Source: JAICLL01 sp035252155 (GTDB taxonomy: Bacteria > Planctomycetota > Planctomycetia > Pirellulales > JAICIG01). From it: a DNA stretch of 19,847 bases. Under the pieces are notes generated by a model, which saw only the letters and a program-made list of their open reading frames with translations, was not told the origin of the DNA and did no database searches. Below, in pieces: positions 1 through 6,473 of this stretch; the first letter of the stretch is position 1; each line of letters opens with the position of its first letter. The stretch is from contig DATFDL010000621.1 of the NCBI GenBank assembly GCA_035252155.1, forward strand, positions 1 to 19,847, written 5' to 3'. Position numbers and translations under genes: made by a program.

Positions 1-1
1 A

Positions 2-1531
2 CTAGTCCAGTGTCGCGATCTGTTGAAAATCGGCTTTGAGCGATTGGTAGAGCCGCTGATAGATCGGGAAGGCTTGATCGTAACGCTTCTGCGCCGCGCG
101 ATTGGGAGTTGTCTCGCTCACGACGTGAATGGCGGCCCGGCAGGCTTCGCGCACATCGCGAAAGGCCCCGGCGCCCACCGCCGCCAGCAGCGCCACACCG
201 TAGGCGGCGCCTTCTTCGGCGTTGAGCGTCATTACTTTCTGGCCGAATACGTCGGCTTGAATCTGCCGCCACAGCGCGCTGCGCGAGCCGCCGCCGCCGG
301 CGCGAATCTGCCGCACAGGCACGCCTAGCCCGCGAATAATCTCCAGGCTGTCGCGGAGCGAATACGCCACGCCTTCCATAATGGCCCGCACCAGATGGCC
401 CCGCGTGTGAGCCAGCGTAAGCCCGATAAAACATCCGCGGGCGTTGGGGTCGGCGTGCGGCGTGCGTTCGCCCGACAGATACGGCAGAAAGAAGAGCCCA
501 GCACTGACGGCCGGCGCCGCTTCGGCCTCGCGGGTGAGCACGGGATAGGGGTCTTGCCCGGCCTTGCGCGCGGCGGCCGCCTCGATCTGGCAAAGCTGGT
601 TGCGAAACCATTGCAACGAACCACCAGCCGATAGCGTGACCCCCATCATGTGCCACTTGCCGCGCACGGCGTGACAGAACGTGTGAATGCGGCCCTCGGG
701 ATCGATCTTCACTTCGTCGCTATGCACGAACATCACGCCCGATGTGCCGATCGACGTGCTCAGCACGCCCTGGCTGACGATGCCGTTGCCGACCGCCCCG
801 GCCGCGCAGTCGCCGGCCCCGCCCACGACGCGGCACTCGGCCGAGAGTCCCAGTTCACGGGCGGCCTGCCGCGTGAGCGTGCCGGTGACTTCTTCCGACT
901 CGTGGCAGCGAGCGAGTAGATCGGCGTCGAGTTCGAGCTTTTCCAACAGCGGCTTCGACCACGTGCGTTTAGCCACGTCGAGCAACAGCATGCCGCTGGC
1001 GTCGCTGACTTCGGTGGCGTATTCGCCCGTCAAGCGGCGGCGGATTTCATCCTTCGGCAAGAGCACCTTGCGCAGGGCATCGAAGTTCCGCGGCTCATGG
1101 TTGCGCAGCCAAAGGATTTTGGGCGCGGTGAAGCCGGTCAGGGCGGGGTTGGCCACCAGCTTGATAAGCTTGCGTCGGCCGCCGGCGCGGCGCTCGATCT
1201 CTGCGCACTCGGCCGTGGTGCGCTGATCGTTCCACAACAGCGCGCGGCGAATGACGCGGTCGTTCTTGTCGAGAAAGACTGATCCGTGCATCTGTCCCGA
1301 CAGACCAATCGCTTTGACGTCGGCGGCTTTCAAGCGAGCCTGTTTGAGCACTGCCCGAACTGTAGTCACGGTGGCCCGCCACCAGTCGTCGGGGTCTTGC
1401 TCGCTCCACAAGGGCTTCGGATGGTAGCACGGGTAGGTTTCCGTGGCGTCGGCCAGTATCTTGCCATGTTCGTCGATGGCCAGAGTCTTGGTGCCTGAAG
1501 TGCCGATGTCGATGCCGAGAAAGACGGACAT
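2..1531 (-). CDS. xylB: Xylulokinase (FGGY carbohydrate kinase)
   Basis: This 509-residue cytoplasmic kinase would phosphorylate D-xylulose to xylulose-5-phosphate, feeding the pentose phosphate pathway. The actin-like FGGY fold is visible: an N-terminal phosphate-binding loop DIGTSGTKT starting at Asp8, the substrate-site motif SGQMHG (78-83), a GGAGDCAAGAVGNG segment with the likely catalytic base Asp241, YLSGERTPHADP (351-362), and the C-terminal ATP-site segment AGGGGSRSALW (411-421). Length matches the family. I chose the ATG at 1531 because the fold begins at once there; the open frame continues upstream to 1729, but that extension is low-complexity and crosses the promoter region of the divergent gene. 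The stop (TAG) is at 2-4. No Shine-Dalgarno is seen; the leader just before the ATG is C-rich. Substrate is inferred from motif pattern; a related FGGY sugar kinase is possible but less likely. Confidence 0.93.
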   Translation of the reverse strand: MSVFLGIDIGTSGTKTLAIDEHGKILADATETYPCYHPKPLWSEQDPDDWWRATVTTVRAVLKQARLKAADVKAIGLSGQMHGSVFLDKNDRVIRRALLWNDQRTTAECAEIERRAGGRRKLIKLVANPALTGFTAPKILWLRNHEPRNFDALRKVLLPKDEIRRRLTGEYATEVSDASGMLLLDVAKRTWSKPLLEKLELDADLLARCHESEEVTGTLTRQAARELGLSAECRVVGGAGDCAAGAVGNGIVSQGVLSTSIGTSGVMFVHSDEVKIDPEGRIHTFCHAVRGKWHMMGVTLSAGGSLQWFRNQLCQIEAAAARKAGQDPYPVLTREAEAAPAVSAGLFFLPYLSGERTPHADPNARGCFIGLTLAHTRGHLVRAIMEGVAYSLRDSLEIIRGLGVPVRQIRAGGGGSRSALWRQIQADVFGQKVMTLNAEEGAAYGVALLAAVGAGAFRDVREACRAAIHVVSETTPNRAAQKRYDQAFPIYQRLYQSLKADFQQIATLD

Positions 1532-1536
1532 GAGGA

Positions 1537-1567
1537 GGGGCTGGGGACTGGGGGCTAGAGGCTGGGG
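1537..1567 (+). other. Four-run G tract (possible G-quadruplex)
   Basis: Four G runs (1537-1540, 1543-1546, 1550-1554, 1564-1567) are separated by 2, 3 and 9 bases on the plus strand, directly upstream of the xylB start codon. The xylB mRNA is C-rich here, so the G strand is the xylB template strand. The pattern fits the usual quadruplex rule, but whether it folds is unknown. Confidence 0.4.
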
Positions 1568-1584
1568 TACCGTACTCACTGACC

Positions 1585-1617
1585 GGTGGCTGGGGCAGAG
1601 CCTCGGCGATGCCCCGG
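1585..1617 (+). repeat. Single arm of the 33-bp dispersed repeat
   Basis: This 33-nt stretch begins GGTGGCTGGGGCAGAGCC and ends GCGATGCCCCGG. It differs at one base from the reverse complement of the right arm of the palindrome at 13073-13149 and at two bases from its left arm. Only one arm is present here. It lies in the predicted xylB leader, 53 nt upstream of the start codon, in the same orientation as the glgB-proximal arm of the full copy. Confidence 0.85.
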
Positions 1618-1745
1618 TTTCTTCGATGGTTGGCGATTGTAATCGGCTGAAGCGAACCATCGCAACCGGCGGGGCGTATTTGACGTTGAACGCGCGAGCC
1701 GTATACGATGCGCTGTCTCCGTTCGGCACCCAGCTTGATCATTCC

Positions 1746-3227
1746 ATGCGGCCCCTTACGACCAGCCGCGTTTACCGTTTGGCGCTTACAGCGGTGCTCG
1801 CCTTCGTGGTTGGCGGTTGCTCGGCCGACAAACAGCCCGACAGCGCCGATGCGGTAACGGCGCTGCCCTTCGAGGGCGTCGAACTGAAGCTGGTGGTTGC
1901 CGACGATGCCGAGCTGGCCGAGGCCATCGGGCGGCTGCGAGGTGAGTGGCGCGGCTCGACCGGCAGCGAGCTTGACGTAAGCCAGATCGCGGAAAATGAG
2001 CTTCTCGACGCCGATTCGCTCGATGCGGACGCGGTCATTTACCCGGCGTATGATTTGGGCCTGTTGGTCGAACGCGACTGGCTCGCGCCGCTGCCTAAGA
2101 GTGTCTCGACCAGCGGCGATTTGGCGAGCGGCGACGTCTTCGAGGCCGACAAGGCCCATGACGCCTCGTGGGGATCGACTGCTTACGGCGTCAGCTTCGG
2201 CTCGCCGGTGCTGGTATGCATGTACCGAGCCGACCTGCTCAGGCAACTCGATCGCCAGCCGCCCCGCACCTGGCAGGAGTATCAAGATCTGGCGGCCTTG
2301 CTTGCCGACGGCGAGAAGCTGGGCGTGAGCGGCGAAGCGGTGCAGACCTGGTCTGGCGCCATCGAGCCGCTCGCCTCCGACTGGGCCGGGCTGACGCTGT
2401 TGGCCCGCGCCGCCGCCTATGCCAAGCACCGCAACCATTATTCGGCGCTGTTCGACATCGAAACCATGTCTCCGCTGATTGCCGGTCCGCCGTTCGTCCG
2501 GGCGCTGGACGAGCTGGGTGCCGCCAGCCGGTTGTCGGCCGACTCGTTGCGGGCCGATCCCGCCGGTGTCTGCGAGGCGTTTTTCGAGGGCCGTTGTGGT
2601 CTGGCGCTGACCTGGCCGGCGGCCCGCTCGGCCCAGGAGCGCGCAGGCGAGCGCGACGGAAACGCCCAGCCGGGACAATGGGAGGTTGGTTTTATTGAAT
2701 TGCCCGGCTCGAGCGACGTCTACAATCCCAAAATACGGGCGTGGGAAATGCGCCGCGCCGACGAGCCGCAGCACGTGCCGCTGTTGGGCATTTCAGGGCG
2801 CATCGGTTCGGTCTCGAAATCTTCGGAGCACGACGACGCGACCTGGCGGCTGCTGGCCTGGCTCTCGGGGCCCAAGTGGGGCGACCGGGTTGCGACGGCC
2901 AGCCGGGCTACGACTGTCTATCGACGTTCACAGATCGACGCCGGTCCGCAATGGGGCGATGCCCGGCTCGGCGACGCGGCGGCGACTGAATACGTTGAAG
3001 TCGTCGAGCGGTCGCTCAGCGCGGTCGAGGTGTTGGGCGCGCCGCGCCTGCGCGGCCGCCGGCAATATCTCAAAGCCTTGGACGAAGCGGTCGAGCGCAC
3101 GCTGCGCGGCGAAGCTAGCAGCCAAGAGGCGCTCCAGTCCGCCGCTGCGGCCTGGACGCAAATCACCGACGAGCTTGGTCGGGAGCAGCAACGGGCCGCC
3201 TATCGCCGCAGCCTGGGATTGCCATAA
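1746..3227 (+). CDS. Lipoprotein extracellular solute-binding protein (ABC sugar-uptake type)
   Basis: This is a 493-residue predicted lipoprotein. A short basic N-terminus, a hydrophobic stretch and the lipobox VVGGC (Cys25) indicate lipid anchoring after export. The mature part resembles family 1 sugar-binding proteins: an initial strand ELKLVVADD, the segment SPVLVCMYRADLL followed by PPRTWQEYQDLAALL (the usual sugar-binding 'N-lobe partner plus TWxE' pattern), and a late segment GISGRIGSVSKSSEHDDATWRLLAWLSG that matches the family's helix before the C-terminus. I chose the ATG at 1746 because the signal peptide begins there and promoter boxes lie just upstream; the frame is open back to 1443 but that part overlaps the divergent gene. 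No permease or ATPase follows; the next gene is a tRNA. Divergence from xylB suggests a sugar ligand, which is inference. Confidence 0.82.
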   Translation: MRPLTTSRVYRLALTAVLAFVVGGCSADKQPDSADAVTALPFEGVELKLVVADDAELAEAIGRLRGEWRGSTGSELDVSQIAENELLDADSLDADAVIYPAYDLGLLVERDWLAPLPKSVSTSGDLASGDVFEADKAHDASWGSTAYGVSFGSPVLVCMYRADLLRQLDRQPPRTWQEYQDLAALLADGEKLGVSGEAVQTWSGAIEPLASDWAGLTLLARAAAYAKHRNHYSALFDIETMSPLIAGPPFVRALDELGAASRLSADSLRADPAGVCEAFFEGRCGLALTWPAARSAQERAGERDGNAQPGQWEVGFIELPGSSDVYNPKIRAWEMRRADEPQHVPLLGISGRIGSVSKSSEHDDATWRLLAWLSGPKWGDRVATASRATTVYRRSQIDAGPQWGDARLGDAAATEYVEVVERSLSAVEVLGAPRLRGRRQYLKALDEAVERTLRGEASSQEALQSAAAAWTQITDELGREQQRAAYRRSLGLP

Positions 3228-3240
3228 CGAACGTCCGGCT

Positions 3241-3269
3241 TTGACAACCGGCCCCGGCAATCCTAGAAT
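3241..3269 (+). promoter_or_regulatory. Sigma70-type promoter of the tRNA gene
   Basis: TTGACA (3241-3246, perfect consensus) and TAGAAT (3264-3269, five of six) are separated by exactly 17 nt. Transcription would start near 3276, about 8 nt before the mature tRNA 5' end, as expected for a stand-alone tRNA unit. Confidence 0.8.
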
Positions 3270-3283
3270 TGACGGCGATCTTG

Positions 3284-3356
<73 letters not shown>

Positions 3357-3363
3357 CTGCCAG

Positions 3364-3400
3364 ACGCCCGTTGACCTGCGTTGTCAGCGGGCGTTTTTCT
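3364..3400 (+). terminator. Rho-independent terminator of the tRNA unit
   Basis: The stem CGCCCGTTGAC (3365-3375) pairs with GTCAGCGGGCG (3383-3393), 11 bp with one G-T wobble, a 7-nt loop and a following run of five T (3394-3398). It begins 8 nt after the tRNA 3' end. Confidence 0.88.
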
Positions 3401-3441
3401 TGAACGGCGCAATCGTTTGCCGGCGGGCTCATCGCTCTCGT

Positions 3442-3470
3442 TTGTCATTCGTTGTCCGTCCTGGTAGACT
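3442..3470 (+). promoter_or_regulatory. Candidate promoter of the small tandem genes
   Basis: TTGTCA (3442-3447), a 17-nt spacer and TAGACT (3465-3470) lie just after the tRNA terminator. The expected transcription start, about 3477, is at the base before the ATG of the first small gene, so the transcript may be leaderless. An alternative pair, TTGTCC (3452-3457) with TATATG (3475-3480), would overlap the start codon and is less compatible with the start conserved between the two paralogs. Confidence 0.4.
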
Positions 3471-3477
3471 TGGGTAT

Positions 3478-3690
3478 ATGAACGCCGAAGCCATTCAAGC
3501 CATGTTGCGGATAAAGCCGTTCGTCCCATTCGAGGTTCATTTGTCGAGCGGTGAAGTCCATCAAGTCCGCCACCCAGAAAACGCGGTGGTACTCAAGAGC
3601 AATCTGTTCATCGGCTTTCCCGAAAACGACACCTTCGCGTTGTGCGCGCTGGCACACGTCACCGAAGTCCAACCACTTCAGCGGGCGTAG
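3478..3690 (+). CDS. Small conserved protein of unknown function, tandem copy 1
   Basis: This 70-residue protein starts MNAEAIQ and carries PFVPFEVHLSSGEVHQVRHPEN, a pattern I recognise in many small uncharacterised planctomycete proteins (PFxPFxxxLxxGxxxxVxHPE). The start is supported by the copy downstream, which also begins MNAE, and the two share about 37 of 70 residues. There is no signal peptide or membrane segment, so it is probably a small cytoplasmic beta-rich protein. The gene lies between the tRNA terminator and its paralog, 21 nt before the latter. No clear Shine-Dalgarno precedes it. The function is unknown to me and I assign none. Confidence 0.8.
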   Translation: MNAEAIQAMLRIKPFVPFEVHLSSGEVHQVRHPENAVVLKSNLFIGFPENDTFALCALAHVTEVQPLQRA

Positions 3691-3711
3691 TTTCGTCTTC
3701 CCTGCGCTGAT

Positions 3712-3939
3712 ATGAACGCCGAGACGATTCAGGAATGGTTGCACCGAGCCCCCTTTGAGCCGTTCGAGGTTCGCTTGTCGAACGGCGAAAAACACCAGGT
3801 GCGCCATCAAGAGAACGTCATGATTCTTAGGACTCGCATCATCATCGGTTACCCGGAGACCGACCGAGCGGTGCATTGCTCGTTGATTCACATCAACAGC
3901 ATCGAGGCCTTGCAGCGCGCCCAACCAGGCCCAAATTAG
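3712..3939 (+). CDS. Small conserved protein of unknown function, tandem copy 2
   Basis: This 75-residue protein is a paralog of the preceding one. It starts MNAETIQEWL and keeps PFEPFEVRLSNGEKHQVRH, the central IGxPExD and the final EALQRA, then adds a five-residue tail. About half its residues match copy 1 and the gaps are nil until the tail, so it is a tandem duplication that has diverged a good deal. No terminator or separate promoter is obvious in the 21-nt gap, so the pair is probably co-transcribed. No transmembrane or export signal is seen. Function unknown. Confidence 0.82.
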   Translation: MNAETIQEWLHRAPFEPFEVRLSNGEKHQVRHQENVMILRTRIIIGYPETDRAVHCSLIHINSIEALQRAQPGPN

Positions 3940-4189
3940 TCCGTCACGCCAAGCACTTGCGCGCGGCATGATCCCAGTTGATCGCCAACTTCGATATCTT
4001 TCCTCGCACCGGCAAACGCGCGGCTTGGTTCCCGGCGTCGCGTCGCTACGCCGAAGGCTGGGCCTGCGGCATGGGGTCGGAAGGCGGCGGAGAAGCCTTG
4101 CGTTGGAACTGCTGCCTGCTAGCCTAGCGGCGGGCAGACCAAAATGCAACTTTTTCGCGGCGTCGCCGAGATGCCCAGTGACGGCAGTA
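3940..4189. other. Gene-poor stretch with a possible decayed reading frame
   Basis: No supported gene lies here. One plus-strand frame, 3972-4127, has no stop for 51 codons and reads like protein (for instance FDIFPRTGKRAAWFP, then RRYAEGW), but it follows an in-frame TGA at 3969-3971, has no ATG or GTG at its head, and ends at TAG 4125-4127. It could be the tail of a broken gene. An imperfect hairpin, CTGCC (4112-4116) with GGCAG (4133-4137), overlaps its end without an adjacent T run. Confidence 0.3.
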
Positions 4190-4531
4190 TTACTCAGCCA
4201 GCGTATCTTCTTGATAGCTCCTGCCGGCGCGGTAGAGGTCGAGGCGCGATTCCATCAACGTGCGCTCGGCAGGGTTGGTATCGGCGATCAGCGCGAGGGC
4301 TTTGGTCTGCCAGCGGACGGCCGCGCCAAAATCGTCCGACTCGGCGCAGGCCGCGGCCAAGGTGTCGAGATACAGCCGGATGGCCTCGGTGTAATCGGCG
4401 ATGGCGCGGTCGTGATCGCCGGAGGCAAACCACGTGGCGGCGCGGCCGCGATAGGCCGCGGCGTCGCGCGGATTCAAGCGAATCGCATCGTCCAGGTCGA
4501 CCTTGGCCCGTGCGAATTCGCGCAGGCCCAC
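4190..4531 (-). pseudogene. TPR protein remnant (5' truncated, internal deletion)
   Basis: The frame encodes TPR-like sequence: DLDDAIRLNPRDAAAYRGRA, then GDHDRAIADYTEAIRL, followed directly by YLDTLAAACAESDDFGAAV and ending RLDLYRAGRSYQEDTLAE. From familiarity with planctomycete TPR proteins, the last TPR is normally followed by roughly 50 residues (rest of the repeat plus a WATCPD..DGxxAVExAxxAC segment) before YLDTLAAAxAE. Here the two parts are joined in frame at about residue 53/54 (near 4372). The frame is closed by TAA just upstream, has no ATG, and can only start at a GTG (4531), with half a protein missing. I read it as a degraded copy. It could still be expressed as a 113-residue two-TPR protein. 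Confidence 0.6.
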
Positions 4532-4597
4532 CCAGCGATCGAGGCCGAGCGGCCTGCCATCAGATTAAAGGAGCTTGGGCGGAAATGCAAGAAACGG

Positions 4598-5500
4598 CTA
4601 GGGGCCCCGGCCGTATGCCCACCGCTTGTGTACCGGCAGCCGGAACCGGGCGTGAACCTGGTTGCCCGTGTCGACGTAATTTCGCATCGTATAGGTGCCG
4701 CTGCTCGAAACCCGCAGGTTAGCTCCGGGCCGCACCGACATTTCTTTGCGAATCAGGTCTTCGACCTCGTCGGCTCCCGAGGTGTCTTCGTCATCGGCGG
4801 CCACCGAGCCGTTCAGATCGCGTCCGCGCCAGCGCCGCGGGTTCACATTGCGCTGCAAGGGGTAGACGTCGTTCGTGCGGACTCCACGGCCATACATGTC
4901 GCGGTATTGCTCGACGCCGCGCTGTGAATATCCATTGGCCAGCGAGGCGGCCCGGCCGGCGTCGTCCAAATAGCCCGGCGAGTCATAGCGGTCGTAGCCG
5001 CCATAATAGTGCCGGCGGACCGGCGCGCCCGCGTAAGCGTTGCGTTCGACGTAGTCGCTGGAATACCGGCGATAGCGGCTCGCCGGACGCGACGGCGTGC
5101 GCGCCCGCCGACCGTAATTGTCTTCGTCGGCCTCAAGCTGGGCGCGGCTGCGCGACGTTGCCTGCGCGCGGCTCCGCGACGGTGGCTGCGCGCGGCTGCG
5201 CGCGGGCGGCAAATTCGGATACGATTCGCTGAAGCTCTCGTCGTTGCTGTCGTACCGGCGCGAGCGGCGGTATGCGTCTTCGTCATCGCGATCGGCATAC
5301 GAATCTTCGTAGACGCGGCCGTCAAAAACCTGGTCGCGAGCGTCGCTTCGATCGTAGTCGCCTGGGCTGTAATCGCCTCGATCGAAATAATCGCGCGGCC
5401 CGCGCGGCGGCTGGGCTTGGGCCGAACTCGGCGGAAGCGCGATGGCGACCGCTCCCCAAACCGCCAGGCCGAAGCATATCTGCAAAGGGAAACGTAACAT
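4598..5500 (-). CDS. Secreted low-complexity Arg/Tyr/Asp-rich protein, function unknown
   Basis: This 300-residue protein has a clear signal peptide (basic start, hydrophobic core, SSAQA near residue 28). The mature part to about residue 240 is low-complexity and very rich in Arg, Tyr, Asp and Ser, with clusters such as DYFDRGDYSPGDYDRSDARD and RRHYYGGYDRYDSPGY. Residues 100-123 are three 8-residue repeats, SRSRAQxx. The last 55 residues look more ordered (EVEDLIRKEMSVRPGANLRV, then RLPVHKRWAYGRGP) and may be the folded part. I chose the ATG at 5500 because the signal peptide starts there and AGGAG lies 7 nt upstream; the frame is open further but without coding character. It is divergent from the LRR gene and followed by the TPR remnant. 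I recognise no family; envelope location is inferred. Confidence 0.75.
   Translation of the reverse strand: MLRFPLQICFGLAVWGAVAIALPPSSAQAQPPRGPRDYFDRGDYSPGDYDRSDARDQVFDGRVYEDSYADRDDEDAYRRSRRYDSNDESFSESYPNLPPARSRAQPPSRSRAQATSRSRAQLEADEDNYGRRARTPSRPASRYRRYSSDYVERNAYAGAPVRRHYYGGYDRYDSPGYLDDAGRAASLANGYSQRGVEQYRDMYGRGVRTNDVYPLQRNVNPRRWRGRDLNGSVAADDEDTSGADEVEDLIRKEMSVRPGANLRVSSSGTYTMRNYVDTGNQVHARFRLPVHKRWAYGRGP
5142..5213 (-). repeat. Coding tandem repeat, three 24-bp units
   Basis: Three consecutive 24-bp units (5142-5165, 5166-5189, 5190-5213), each starting GCGCGGCT on the plus strand, encode SRSRAQLE, SRSRAQAT and ARSRAQPP when read on the minus strand. The third unit is the most diverged. The repeat is in frame in the secreted protein gene and is likely to vary in copy number. 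Confidence 0.75.
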
Positions 5501-5644
5501 CTTGTCGCTCCTATCTGTTAGAAGCATGAAAGTCTGAAGCCTGAAGGGTTGCAAATCTTGGACCAGCGACCGTACAAAACAATTGTTGATTCCTCGTCGG
5601 CCATGTTTCGCCCGCCCGCTTTGATCGCTGCGTAGGTGACCTCC

Positions 5645-6454
5645 ATGTCTAGTCGTCGACCGGTCTTGCGCCGCATGTTGCAGTTTTCGCTGCGGACATT
5701 TCTGGTGTTGCTCACGGCGGGCTGCATCTGGCTGGGGCTGAAAACCGAAAAGGTGCGACGGCAGCGATACCTGGTTCGGATGGTGAACAACTTGGGCGGA
5801 GAACTGGCCTACGACTATCAATATCAGTGGGGCCCTGTCCAATTGGGCACACCACCCACTCCGCCCGGACCAAAGCTGCTGCGGAGCGTGCTCGGAGACG
5901 ATTACTTCGCCGACCTGGTGTCTGTCCAGGTCAAGAATGTGGCCGAGCAAGACATCGCCCGCATCGCCAAGCAAAAGTCTTTGCGTCATCTCTCGGTGTC
6001 ATCCGGCGTCGGCGACGAGTCGCTGGAGTCGATCAGCCGGCTCCGCCACCTGGAGCGGCTGGAGCTTTACGGCGGCCGGTTTACGGGCGCCGGATTCGAC
6101 CGACTTTCTGCCCTGCCCAAACTGCGGGCGCTGGTGATCGGCAACATGGGCTTGTCGGAAGAATCCGCCCGCAGCATCGGGCGGCTGGTACACCTTGAAC
6201 AGCTTTCACTGGAACACACGCGCCTTGCTTCCAAGCATCTAAAGTGTCTCACGGGCCTGCGCAACCTGACTTCGCTCGATTTGAGTGGAACTCTGGTGGG
6301 AGACGAAGGACTGACGGCGCTCTATGAGTTAAAACAACTAAAAACCGTGCGACTCGACGGCACGATGGTCACGGCGCGAGGCATCAAAAAACTCCAAGCC
6401 GCGCTGCCCGATGCGGAAGTCAGTTCGGTGGTCGTGGGGCACGGCATTTTTTAG
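5645..6454 (+). CDS. Membrane-anchored leucine-rich-repeat protein
   Basis: This 269-residue protein has a short basic N-terminus, the motif LQFSLRTFLVLL leading into one membrane segment (about 13-32), then VRRQR and a KLGG-like element (NNLGGELAYDY, 48-58). This N-terminal layout is very common in planctomycete proteins of unknown role. Residues from about 110 to 258 form around six leucine-rich repeats, for example HLERLELYGGRFTGAGFDRL, LRALVIGNMGLSEESA, LEQLSLEHTRLASKHL and LTSLDLSGTLVGDEGLTAL. Such LRRs usually bind proteins; no catalytic domain is present. I prefer the ATG at 5645 over the in-frame GTG at 5636. The gene converges on the giant protein gene with only 19 nt between stops. 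Partner and role are unknown. Confidence 0.82.
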   Translation: MSSRRPVLRRMLQFSLRTFLVLLTAGCIWLGLKTEKVRRQRYLVRMVNNLGGELAYDYQYQWGPVQLGTPPTPPGPKLLRSVLGDDYFADLVSVQVKNVAEQDIARIAKQKSLRHLSVSSGVGDESLESISRLRHLERLELYGGRFTGAGFDRLSALPKLRALVIGNMGLSEESARSIGRLVHLEQLSLEHTRLASKHLKCLTGLRNLTSLDLSGTLVGDEGLTALYELKQLKTVRLDGTMVTARGIKKLQAALPDAEVSSVVVGHGIF

Positions 6455-6473
6455 TCCGGGCCGGCACGGCGGC

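Larger units (their letters stand above)
1532..1745. promoter_or_regulatory. Divergent regulatory region between xylB and the sugar-binding lipoprotein
   Basis: This 214-bp gap holds two back-to-back sigma70-like promoters. Toward the lipoprotein: TTGACG (1680-1685), 16-nt spacer, TATACG (1702-1707). Toward xylB on the minus strand: TTGCGA (1660-1665), 18-nt spacer, TACAAT (1636-1641). The -35 boxes lie 14 bp apart. An inverted repeat CGATGGTT (1624-1631) / AACCATCG (1655-1662) flanks a small palindrome CGATTGTAATCG (1634-1645) that covers the xylB -10 box, which is a plausible operator position. The predicted xylB leader of about 98 nt contains one arm of the dispersed repeat and a G/C-run cluster. 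Boxes and repeats are read directly; promoter activity and any regulator are inferred. Confidence 0.45.

Noticed and set aside
1532..1729. N-terminal extension of xylB to 1729
   Set aside because: The extra 66 residues are low-complexity, include the repeat arm and promoter boxes, and the kinase fold starts at 1531.
1095..2774. 559-codon minus-strand open frame across xylB and the binding-protein gene
   Set aside because: It lies in another frame of xylB and antisense to the lipoprotein, crosses the intergenic promoters, and its translation is Arg/Gln-rich without any domain; a GC-rich shadow.
5142..5213. CRISPR-like repeats
   Set aside because: The 24-bp units are directly adjacent without spacers and are in frame, encoding SRSRAQxx in a secreted protein.
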